Assembly (NCBI GenBank): GCA_020831885.1
Contig: JAFIFU010000040.1
Span: 1 to 33,612, forward strand
DNA: 33,612 nucleotides
Source of the DNA: Ectothiorhodospiraceae bacterium
GTDB lineage: Bacteria; Pseudomonadota; Gammaproteobacteria; Nitrococcales; Aquisalimonadaceae
Reading direction: 5' to 3'
Under the pieces are notes generated by a model, which saw only the letters and a program-made list of their open reading frames with translations, made no database searches and was not told where the DNA came from. Position numbers and translations under genes: made by a program. Position 1 is the first letter of the stretch, and every line of letters begins with the position of its first letter. Shown piece by piece: positions 26,920-33,612 of the stretch.

Positions 26920-28262
26920 TTCGGTTCCCCCGTCGTCACCAAGGCTCCCGCCACACGCTCCATCCCCATACTGCGGGACCCCTTGATCAGGACCGTGACA
27001 CCGGGCGCCAGGTCCTGCCGCAACGCGGCGATAAGTGCCTGCACGTCATCAAAGTGCCTGGCACCATCGCCAAACGCCTGGGTCGCCGCCGCACTAAGGG
27101 AGCCCAGGGTGAACAGGCGGCGCACGCCACAACCCCTTGCCCGGCGTCCGGCCTCCGCATGCAGTGCCTCCGCCTGCCCCCCCAGCTCGCCCATGTCACC
27201 CAGAACCAGCCAGGGCTCGTCACCGGAAGCCACCAGCACGTCCATCGCCGCCATCAGGGACAAGGGGTTGGCATTGTAGGAATCGTCAATCACCCGCGCG
27301 CCGCCGACTGCAGCGTGCAGTTCCAGCCGCCGGCCGGCGGGCTGAAAGCTCTCCAGCCCGCCGCGAATGGCATCCAGAGGGGCGTCAAAGGCCAACGCCG
27401 CTGCTGTGGCGGCCAGTGCGTTACGGAAGTTGTGCACACCAGGGACGCGCAGCCGCAGCGTGAACCCCCCGGCCGGGGTCTCCACCCGCAACGCGCCATC
27501 GGCGCCGGAAACATCGCCCCGTACCGCAGCCTCGTGCTCGATCCCGAAATCGATGATGCGACGTCCCGCGGCCAGCTCGCGCCACAGCCCGGCATAGGCG
27601 TCGTCGGCATTGATCACCGCGATGCCCCCCGCCGGCAGCGCCTGGAACAGCTCACCCTTGGCATGAGCCACCCCTTCCACGGAACCGAAGCCTTCCAGGT
27701 GTGAAGGCCCCGCATTGGTGACCACAGCCACGTCCGGCTGGGCAAGGGCAGCCAGCGAGGCTATCTCGCCGGCATGGTTCGCCCCCATCTCGACCACCGC
27801 GTATCGCTGGCCATGGCGCAGCCGGCACAACGTCAACGGGACACCCAGGTCGTTATTCAGATTGCCTTCCGTTGCCGCCGTGTCAGCAACCCGGGACAGG
27901 ATGGCGTGCAACATCTGTTTGACCGTGGTTTTCCCGTTGCTGCCGGTGATCCCCACCACCCAGGGGTTGACCTGTTGGCGCCACCAACGGCCCAGCCGCC
28001 CCAGCGCCATGCGGGGATCATCCACCAGCAGCGCCGGCGCCGCGTCCGCCACCTGCCGCTCCAGCACAACCGCAGATGCGCCGGCAGCGAGCGCCGCCGC
28101 GGCATAGTCGTGGCCGTCGAAGCGCGGACCGCCGATGGCCACGAACAGATTGCCGGGGCCAATGGTACGGCTGTCGATGCCCACCCCGGCAATCATGACG
28201 TCGTCGCCGAGAATGCGGGCATCCAGCACCGGAGCTAGATCGGACAAGCGCACCCGGATCAT
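26913..28262 (-). CDS. murF: UDP-N-acetylmuramoyl-tripeptide--D-alanyl-D-alanine ligase
   Basis: Last cytoplasmic Mur ligase, adding the D-Ala-D-Ala made by Ddl. The 449-residue protein has [21 protein letters not shown] in the substrate domain, the ATP loop [13 protein letters not shown] (GSNGKTT 107-113), [11 protein letters not shown], and [14 protein letters not shown] typical of MurF. The ATG overlaps the murE stop as ATGA with GGAGGT upstream. Confidence 0.97.
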   Translation of the reverse strand: MIRVRLSDLAPVLDARILGDDVMIAGVGIDSRTIGPGNLFVAIGGPRFDGHDYAAAALAAGASAVVLERQVADAAPALLVDDPRMALGRLGRWWRQQVNPWVVGITGSNGKTTVKQMLHAILSRVADTAATEGNLNNDLGVPLTLCRLRHGQRYAVVEMGANHAGEIASLAALAQPDVAVVTNAGPSHLEGFGSVEGVAHAKGELFQALPAGGIAVINADDAYAGLWRELAAGRRIIDFGIEHEAAVRGDVSGADGALRVETPAGGFTLRLRVPGVHNFRNALAATAAALAFDAPLDAIRGGLESFQPAGRRLELHAAVGGARVIDDSYNANPLSLMAAMDVLVASGDEPWLVLGDMGELGGQAEALHAEAGRRARGCGVRRLFTLGSLSAAATQAFGDGARHFDDVQALIAALRQDLAPGVTVLIKGSRSMGMERVAGALVTTGEPKC

Positions 28263-29767
28263 GCTTCACCTCCGTTCAGCAGGGCGCGCACGGTATCACG
28301 ATCGCTGTAATGACGGACGCCCAGAGGAGTCACCTGATAATCCTCATGCCCCTTGCCGGCCACCAGGACGACATCCCCCGGACCGGCTTCCTCCACGGCC
28401 CGGCCGATGGCGGTGGCCCGGTCATGCTCAACCTCCGGACGGGTCCTGCCGAATCCTTCCAGAATCTGCGCGACGATCCGTTCCGGATCCTCGCCGCGGG
28501 GATTGTCATCGGTGACGATCACGCGGTCGGCGCCGGCCTCGGCGGCCGCCCCCATCTGTGATCGCTTGCCGGGATCCCGCTCACCCCCGCAGCCGAACAC
28601 ACACCAGATGCGGCCGTCCACGTGCTCCCGCAGGGCCGCCAGGGCCGCCTGCAGCGCACCGGGCGTATGGGCGTAATCCACCACCACCAGCGGGCGCCCC
28701 GCGGCACGATAACGTTCCATCCTGCCGGGCACGGGGCGGACCTGCTCCAGACCTCGGGCGATCTCCGGCGCTGTCCAGTCCAGGCCCACCAGCACACCGA
28801 TCACCGCCAGCACGTTTGCCGCGTTGAACCGCCCCATCAAGGGCAACCGCGCCTCCACCACACCGAACGGGGTGATCACCGTGAGTTCCATGCCCTCGGG
28901 TAGCAGGGCCAGGTGCGTGCAGACCACGGCGGCGTCCACATCCGGAAAAAGGGAATAGTCCACACACCGCACCTGGGGCGGCAGCGTGCGCCGCACGGCG
29001 CAGCCGAAACTGTCATCGGCATTCAGTACGGCGCAGCGCAGGTCCTCCCAGAGGAACAGCCGGCGTTTCGCCTCCGCGTAGGCTTCCACGGTGCCGTGGT
29101 AATCCAGATGATCGCGCCCCAGGTTGGTAAGCACCGCCGTGTCGAAACGCACCGCGGAGACACGCCCCTGGTCAATCCCGTGGGAGGAGACCTCCATGCT
29201 TACGGACGCCAGGCCGGCGTCCCGGAACCCGGCGAGCAACGCCTGCACGGTTGCGCCGTCCGGCGTGGTGTTCGCCGCCGGCTGCAGCCGTCCGGGCAAG
29301 CCATGACCCAGGGTCCCGATCAGTCCGCAGCCCCCCTTGCCCTCCAGAACCTGGGCAAGAAACTGGCTCACCGAAGTCTTGCCATCCGTACCGGTGATAC
29401 CGATCACCCGCAGGGCACGGGACGGATCGCCGAAGGCGCGGGAGGCCAACCGACCCAGATCGCGCCCCAGGCCGGGATACTCAAGGACCGGCACCCCGGC
29501 TGACCGGCAGCGCTCCCTTGCCTCCGCCCCATCGCCATCCGGGGTCGGCTCCCAGAGCACTGCAGCCGCTCCGTGTTCCAGCGCCTGGTCCACGAACTCC
29601 ATGCCATGGCGGCGATCACCCGCACAGGCGGCAAAGACCCAGCCCGGACGCAAGGCCCTGCTGTCGGCGGTGAGACCCCGGACCCGCACATCACCGCCGA
29701 TCACCAGCGGTCGCTGCAGCAGCGCCGCCAGGGTCAGCTCGTGGTGCAGCAGCTCCGCCGCGCTCAT
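28259..29767 (-). CDS. murE: UDP-N-acetylmuramoyl-L-alanyl-D-glutamate--2,6-diaminopimelate ligase
   Basis: Third Mur ligase. The 502-residue protein has DSRALRPGWVFAACAG, the ATP loop ITGTDGKTSVSQF (GTDGKTS 126-132), MEVSSHGIDQGRV, and the specificity motif DNPR (421-424) in DDNPRGEDP. That motif marks meso-diaminopimelate rather than lysine as the substrate, as expected for a Gram-negative peptidoglycan. The ATG at 29767 overlaps the ftsI stop as ATGA and has GGAGG 8 nt upstream. Confidence 0.97.
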   Translation of the reverse strand: MSAAELLHHELTLAALLQRPLVIGGDVRVRGLTADSRALRPGWVFAACAGDRRHGMEFVDQALEHGAAAVLWEPTPDGDGAEARERCRSAGVPVLEYPGLGRDLGRLASRAFGDPSRALRVIGITGTDGKTSVSQFLAQVLEGKGGCGLIGTLGHGLPGRLQPAANTTPDGATVQALLAGFRDAGLASVSMEVSSHGIDQGRVSAVRFDTAVLTNLGRDHLDYHGTVEAYAEAKRRLFLWEDLRCAVLNADDSFGCAVRRTLPPQVRCVDYSLFPDVDAAVVCTHLALLPEGMELTVITPFGVVEARLPLMGRFNAANVLAVIGVLVGLDWTAPEIARGLEQVRPVPGRMERYRAAGRPLVVVDYAHTPGALQAALAALREHVDGRIWCVFGCGGERDPGKRSQMGAAAEAGADRVIVTDDNPRGEDPERIVAQILEGFGRTRPEVEHDRATAIGRAVEEAGPGDVVLVAGKGHEDYQVTPLGVRHYSDRDTVRALLNGGEA

Positions 29768-31488
29768 GGACTCTGCCTCCCGGCCATCGCCGTCAGTCCC
29801 GGCACCGCCTCGACCTGATCCGGGGGAAGGTTGAGCAGCCGCAGCGCGGCGGACATCACTTCGGCGAATACCGGAGCCGCCACCTGACCGCCGTAATAGG
29901 CTTCTCCCGCCGGCTCATCGATCATCACCACCATCACCAGCCGCGGATCGCTCATCGGCGCCATACCGGCGAACCAGGCCACGTAACGGTCGTCCGCGTA
30001 GCCGCCGGCAACGGATTTACGCACGGTTCCGGTCTTTCCGCCGGTACGATAAGCAGGCACCCGGGCGCGGGTCGCGGTACCGCCGTCCTGAACCGCAAGC
30101 TCCAGCATCTGCCGCAGGCTTCGGGCGACGCCGGACGCCATGATCCGTTCTCCGCGCTCCGGTTCGTCCAGACGCAGGAATGACACCGGGCGGACAACGC
30201 CGTCAGCGGCGACGGCGGCATAGGCCTGGGCCAACTGCAACGGGGTCACGGACAGCCCGTAGCCGAAGGCGAGCGTCGCCCGATCCACCCGTGAACGGGG
30301 AGGCACGGCCGCCAGCGATCCAGCCGCCTCTCCGGGAAAACCGGTGCCCACCGGACGGCCGAACCCGAGACGTGCCAGCACCCCCCAGACCGCGTCCTCC
30401 GGAAGTTCCAGCGCCAGTTTGGCCGCCCCCACGTTGCTGGACTTGCTGATCAGTGTATTCAGGTCAATACGTCCGAAATCCCTGATATCCCGCACCGTGT
30501 GGCCGGCCACCCGCATGGTGCCGGGATGGGTATTGAGCTCGGTTTCCGGCTGGTACTCGCCGCTCTCCAAGGCGGCGATCACGGTAAACGGCTTGATCGT
30601 GGAGCCCGGCTCATAGGCATCGGTCACTGCCCGGTTGCGATGCACCCCGCTTCCCATCTGCCGCCGGTTGTTGGGATTGAAGGCGGGCTGATTGACCATG
30701 GCCAGCACCTCGCCGGTGGTGGCGTCCAGCAACACCAACGATCCCCCGCGGGCACCGTTGGTGGTCACCGCGCGCTTCAGTTCCCGGTAGGCCACGTACT
30801 GCAGCCGACGATCGATACTCAGGGCCAGATCCCGGCCGGGCCGGGGTTCGCGGATCTGCTCCACATCACCGATCACACGTCCGAAACGGTCGCGCATCAC
30901 CCGCTTGGCGCCGGGCTGCCCGCGAAGCCAGCTTTCGTAGGCCAGTTCCAGACCCTCCAGCCCCACGTCATCAATATCAGTGAAACCCAGCAGGTGGCCG
31001 GCCACCTCCCCCGTGGGATAAAACCGGCGGTACTCCCGCTGCACCGCGACCCCCGGCAGGCCCAGGGCGAGCACCTGCTGCGCCACCTCCGGTGCCACGT
31101 GCCGGCGGAGGTACAGGAACTCCCTCCCGGTGCGCTCCTGGAGGCGCTGCGCCAGTACCCGGGCATCCAGGCCCAGCACCGGCCCCAGTTCCCCCAGACG
31201 ATCGGCGGCCTCCAGCAGATTCCCCGGATGCGCCCAGACCGAATCCACCGGCGTACTGATGGCCAACGGCTCCCCGGTCCGGTCCGTGAGCATTCCGCGA
31301 TGGGCGGGCATGGTCATTGTCCGGAGATGGCGGGCATCACCCTGGTTCTGCAGGAACTCCCTGTGCACCAACTGCAGATCCACCGCACGCCACAGCAGAC
31401 CGGCGGCCAGGCACGCGAAGACCGCCAGCACCAGCAGGTAGCGCCAGCGGATCAACGGTTCGGCCTGTCTGTTGTGCGCCTGGTCCAA
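29764..31488 (-). CDS. ftsI: Septal peptidoglycan transpeptidase FtsI (PBP3)
   Basis: Class B penicillin-binding protein, anchored by one membrane helix (about 15-35), that crosslinks septal peptidoglycan with FtsW. Active-site motifs are STIK (296-299, nucleophile Ser296), SSN (350-352) and KTGT (485-488). The N-terminal module has PAHRGMLTDRTGEPLAIS, as in PBP3 proteins. The 574-residue length is normal. The start is a TTG at 31488, with AGGGGG just upstream and no ATG or GTG between it and the ftsL stop 27 nt away, so a rare start codon seems genuine. Confidence 0.96.
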   Translation of the reverse strand: MDQAHNRQAEPLIRWRYLLVLAVFACLAAGLLWRAVDLQLVHREFLQNQGDARHLRTMTMPAHRGMLTDRTGEPLAISTPVDSVWAHPGNLLEAADRLGELGPVLGLDARVLAQRLQERTGREFLYLRRHVAPEVAQQVLALGLPGVAVQREYRRFYPTGEVAGHLLGFTDIDDVGLEGLELAYESWLRGQPGAKRVMRDRFGRVIGDVEQIREPRPGRDLALSIDRRLQYVAYRELKRAVTTNGARGGSLVLLDATTGEVLAMVNQPAFNPNNRRQMGSGVHRNRAVTDAYEPGSTIKPFTVIAALESGEYQPETELNTHPGTMRVAGHTVRDIRDFGRIDLNTLISKSSNVGAAKLALELPEDAVWGVLARLGFGRPVGTGFPGEAAGSLAAVPPRSRVDRATLAFGYGLSVTPLQLAQAYAAVAADGVVRPVSFLRLDEPERGERIMASGVARSLRQMLELAVQDGGTATRARVPAYRTGGKTGTVRKSVAGGYADDRYVAWFAGMAPMSDPRLVMVVMIDEPAGEAYYGGQVAAPVFAEVMSAALRLLNLPPDQVEAVPGLTAMAGRQSP

Positions 31489-31515
31489 GCAGCCCCCTGT
31501 TTTCCCGTTCCCGCG

Positions 31516-31782
31516 CTAGCGCAGGACGTTCACTTCATCCCGATCCGGCAATTTCATGTCGAGCTCTTCCCGGGCAACACGCTCCACCCGTCCATGCGTG
31601 GCCCAGGCCGCCTGCTCCAGCTGCAACATGCCCCATTCCGCATCCAGCGCATCACGGGTCCGGTTCTCCTGCTCCAGCAGCGAGAACAGGCGACGGCTTT
31701 CGTGCTTGCTGTAAATCACAGACACCGCACTGACCGCGACCAGCAATGCCAGCACCGCCACAGTCGCCGCCCGCGCGGTCAC
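31516..31782 (-). CDS. ftsL: Cell division protein FtsL
   Basis: Small bitopic division protein (88 residues): a short cytoplasmic start, one membrane helix (about 6-24), then a periplasmic leucine-zipper-like segment (about 28-65) that pairs with FtsB, followed by a conserved-looking end [15 protein letters not shown]. Assignment rests on topology, size and position between rsmH and ftsI, since FtsL sequences are poorly conserved. The start is GTG, overlapping the rsmH stop as GTGA. Confidence 0.92.
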   Translation of the reverse strand: MTARAATVAVLALLVAVSAVSVIYSKHESRRLFSLLEQENRTRDALDAEWGMLQLEQAAWATHGRVERVAREELDMKLPDRDEVNVLR

Positions 31783-32729
31783 GGTAGCTTCTCCGCCAGA
31801 CGCAGCATGGCGCTGCGAGCCCGCGGATTGTTCCGCACCTCCTCCTCGCCAGCCCGTACCGCTCTGCCCACCGGACGCATCCGCGGCCGCAGCCCCTCCG
31901 GAATCACCGGAATCTCCGGCGGCAGATCGCGCACACCGGCGGCCCGGCGGATGAAACGCTTGACCATCCGGTCTTCCAGCGAATGGAAACTGATGACGGC
32001 CAGGCGCCCCCCGGGGGCCAGCCAGTCGCAGACGCCGTCCAGAAACCGTTCCAATGCCTCCAGCTCACCGTTCACCGCGATACGGATCGCCTGAAAGGTC
32101 CGGGTGGCCGGATGCTTGTGCCTCTCCGGCACCGGAACGGCATCGGCGACCAGGGCAGCCAGCGCAACGGTGGTCTGCGGCAGCTCACCCTGCTCCCGCG
32201 CCCACACCAGCCGACGCGCGATGCGGCGGGCGTATCGCTCCTCGCCATAGACGCGCAGAACCCGGGCCAGTTCATCCTCGGCAACGTTCTGCAACCACTC
32301 GACCGCCGATCGGCCGGATTCCGGGTCCATGCGCATGTCCAGCGGGCCGTCACGGAGAAAACTGAAGCCGCGCTCGGCATGATCCAACTGGGGCGAGGAG
32401 ACCCCCAGATCCAGCAGCACGCCATCCACGCGCCCCTCCAGACCCGAATCCCGAAGCCAGTCGCCCAGCTCGGCGAAGGACCCGCGGAAAAAACGGCAGC
32501 GGGGGTCCTGGCCGAAATGCTCCCGAGCCACCGCTTCGGCTTGCGGATCCCGGTCCACAAGCCAGAGCCTGCCCTCCGGCCCCAACCGCTCCCGGATCGC
32601 GGCGGCATGACCTCCGCGACCAAAGGTGCCATCGATGTAGAAGCCGTCGGCACGCACGTTCAGGCCCTCCAGCACCTCGGCCAGCAACACCGGCCGATGG
32701 TGGTCACCCTTGGCGTCTTGCGGGCTCAC
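31779..32729 (-). CDS. rsmH: 16S rRNA (cytosine1402-N4)-methyltransferase RsmH
   Basis: Formerly mraW. SAM-dependent methylation of C1402 in the 16S rRNA P site. The 316-residue protein has [14 protein letters not shown], the SAM-binding DGTFGRGGH (33-41), [20 protein letters not shown], and [17 protein letters not shown], which is the family signature. The GTG at 32729 overlaps the mraZ stop as GTGA and gives the normal length; the frame is open to 32798 within mraZ, but that extension is not conserved-looking. Confidence 0.97.
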   Translation of the reverse strand: MSPQDAKGDHHRPVLLAEVLEGLNVRADGFYIDGTFGRGGHAAAIRERLGPEGRLWLVDRDPQAEAVAREHFGQDPRCRFFRGSFAELGDWLRDSGLEGRVDGVLLDLGVSSPQLDHAERGFSFLRDGPLDMRMDPESGRSAVEWLQNVAEDELARVLRVYGEERYARRIARRLVWAREQGELPQTTVALAALVADAVPVPERHKHPATRTFQAIRIAVNGELEALERFLDGVCDWLAPGGRLAVISFHSLEDRMVKRFIRRAAGVRDLPPEIPVIPEGLRPRMRPVGRAVRAGEEEVRNNPRARSAMLRLAEKLP

Positions 32730-33178
32730 AGAGACAGGGACTCCAGTTCCTCTGACAGTTCGAAGTCCTCGGCCGCTTCCTCCAACCACCGCTCGCAACG
32801 GGCGCTCCAGGTGGCCTCATCCCAGAGCTCGAACTTATTGCCCTGCCCGGTCAGCACCACCTTCTTGTCCAGCGAGGCGAACTCCCGCAACGGGGTCGAC
32901 AACAGAATGCGACCGGCACCATCCAACTGCACCTCGGTGGCATGCCCCATCAACAGCCGCTGCAATCTGCGGGTTTGCGGCTTCAGGCTGGGCAGCCGGA
33001 TGAGCTTTTGTTCGATCTGCTCCCACTCCGGCATCGGATACACCAGCAGACAACGGTCCGGGTCCACGGTCACCACGATCTGGCCATCACAGAGCTCCAT
33101 GAGCTTCTCCCGATAGCGGGAGGGGAAGCTCATGCGCCCCTTTGCGTCCAGATTCAGATGCGTGACACCCCGAAACAC
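32726..33178 (-). CDS. mraZ: Transcriptional regulator MraZ
   Basis: DNA-binding repressor of the dcw operon, a ring-forming protein with two SpoVT/AbrB-like repeats. The 150-residue protein has the first repeat core [15 protein letters not shown] (about 10-24) and the second [17 protein letters not shown] with [15 protein letters not shown], the standard DxKGR / DxxGR pair. The start is GTG 33178 with GGGG 6 nt upstream. It is the first gene of the cluster, about 50 nt from the predicted transcription start, with TGG repeats in between that look like its own operator. Confidence 0.96.
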   Translation of the reverse strand: MFRGVTHLNLDAKGRMSFPSRYREKLMELCDGQIVVTVDPDRCLLVYPMPEWEQIEQKLIRLPSLKPQTRRLQRLLMGHATEVQLDGAGRILLSTPLREFASLDKKVVLTGQGNKFELWDEATWSARCERWLEEAAEDFELSEELESLSL

Positions 33179-33202
33179 GATTTACCCCGACGCTCCCTGA
33201 TT

Positions 33203-33227
33203 AACCATTTTTTTCCACTTTTTCCCA
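33203..33227 (-). promoter_or_regulatory. Candidate MraZ operator
   Basis: On the minus strand TGGGA (33223-33227), TGGAA (33213-33217) and TGGTT (33203-33207) occur on an exact 10-bp period. MraZ of E. coli is known to bind TGGGN direct repeats separated by 5 nt. The array begins within a few bases of the predicted start site, where bound MraZ would block transcription. The second and third repeats deviate from TGGG. Confidence 0.65.
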
Positions 33228-33236
33228 CCTCGCCAC

Positions 33237-33266
33237 ACTATAGGTAGCGCAGCAAATCCTTGTCAA
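33237..33266 (-). promoter_or_regulatory. Main sigma70 promoter of the dcw cluster
   Basis: On the minus strand a perfect -35 TTGACA (33261-33266) and a -10 TATAGT (33237-33242, 5 of 6) are separated by 18 nt. The start site is predicted near 33230, leaving about a 52-nt leader to mraZ. The local AT-richness contrasts with the rest of the window. Confidence 0.75.
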
Positions 33267-33547
33267 GGGAAAACGCTCGAATTCTTTCTTTGACAACAAG
33301 AACTTACGTAAGCATTCGCTGTCGTCACAGAACGACGGGCGAACGACGGAAACGTTCTTTCTGGAAATCAGATGGTTAGGGGGTGTTTCTCAAAACGGGG
33401 TGATGGAGTGACAGTGGGAGGCGCTCGGGATCCACTCCACACCGGCCCGCGAGGTCCGGAACGTGTTCCCGCCGGCGAAAACCCGGCGGGAACACGCTGC
33501 AAAGCCAGAGCGGCATGGGAATGGCTCAGCACTTGCTTAAACTTAAA
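33267..33547. other. Intergenic region between rnpB and the dcw promoter
   Basis: No gene is supported. It holds a perfect 10-bp palindrome CTTACGTAAG (33303-33312), an 11-bp-period direct repeat GAACGACGG (33330-33338, 33341-33349), and a strong 14-bp inverted repeat (33462-33496). The two small elements lie 40-85 bp upstream of the dcw -35 and could bind an activator; no known factor was recognised. Confidence 0.5.
33462..33496 (-). terminator. 14-bp stem-loop downstream of rnpB
   Basis: CGTGTTCCCGCCGG (33462-33475) and CCGGCGGGAACACG (33483-33496) are perfect 14-bp arms around a 7-nt loop. It is placed to stop rnpB read-through before the dcw promoter. There is no T run on either side, so intrinsic termination would be atypical; it could also block exonucleases during RNase P RNA 3' processing. 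Confidence 0.55.
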
Positions 33548-33612
33548 CGGGGAGTCGGCCGATAAGCCGGGTTATGTCTCGGACAGGCATTCATCTGCGA
33601 CGCACGTCACCG
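33548..33612 (-). ncRNA. rnpB: RNase P RNA, 3' end (partial)
   Basis: On the minus strand the segment reads from GATGAATGCCTGTCC through CCCGGCTTATCGG to the P1 strand CCGACTCCCC. These match the conserved 3' part of bacterial type A RNase P RNA; E. coli has AATGAATGACTGTCC and GCGGCTTATCGG in the same order. The rest of the gene, including the 5' P1 strand, lies beyond the window. The mature 3' end is estimated at about 33548 from where P1 pairing should finish. rnpB next to mraZ is also seen in Pseudomonas. Confidence 0.9.

Noticed and set aside
30499-32094. 531-codon open frame on the plus strand opposite ftsI, ftsL and rsmH
   Set aside because: It spans three well-supported genes on the other strand, is rich in proline, glutamine and histidine, and shows no domain; typical of high-GC antisense frames.

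Overview
This window is a visibly high-GC chromosomal segment from a gammaproteobacterium. The strongest evidence is gene order: rnpB-mraZ-rsmH-ftsL-ftsI-murEF-mraY-murD-ftsW-murGCB-ddl-ftsQAZ-lpxC, then dciA, secA, argJ, a Nudix/ThiE-like fusion, yacG, zapD, coaE and pilDCB. The lineage is probably of the Chromatiales/Ectothiorhodospiraceae or Pseudomonas-like type. It is not enterobacterial: a DUF721/DciA gene sits beside secA, and no SecM-like gene is seen there. No mobile element, CRISPR array, defence system or tRNA was found. Almost every base is coding.

Layout. Positions 3-2854 (+) hold the last codons of an upstream gene (possibly a TRAP permease), a D-3-hydroxybutyrate dehydrogenase and an acetoacetate-CoA ligase, which together form a ketone-body/PHB-monomer catabolic module. 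Positions 2855-3348 are a 494-bp non-coding region with a sigma70-like -10, a good sigma54-type -24/-12 element, paired 10-bp direct repeats upstream of it, and an extreme G/C tract with a run of 13 G. Positions 3349-7281 (+) encode the type IV pilus assembly ATPase PilB, platform protein PilC and prepilin peptidase PilD; no pilin gene is present. Positions 7316-8989 (+) encode CoaE, ZapD and YacG. The next genes converge on these: positions 8995-13923 (-) encode a Nudix hydrolase fused to a degenerate ThiE-like domain, ArgJ and SecA. dciA (14074-14517, +) is divergent from secA and convergent with lpxC (14543-15466, -).

Positions 15714-33178 (-) are a complete division and cell-wall (dcw) cluster of 15 genes from mraZ to ftsZ. 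They are mostly coupled by ATGA, GTGA or TGATG stop/start overlaps. It is driven by a near-consensus sigma70 promoter at 33237-33266. Three TGG repeats on an exact 10-bp period (33203-33227) lie just downstream and match the known MraZ operator architecture. The cluster makes lipid II (MurB-F, MraY, MurG, Ddl) and the divisome core (FtsL, FtsI, FtsW, FtsQ, FtsA, FtsZ). lpxC follows with its own candidate promoter. The last ~65 bases are the 3' end of RNase P RNA (rnpB, -).

Most of the window is conserved core genome. The least ordinary sequence is the pilB leader (2855-3348): a candidate RpoN-controlled promoter followed by a slippage-prone, G-quadruplex-capable tract. Nothing here justifies claiming a new gene system. 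The regulatory hypotheses are given with their limits.
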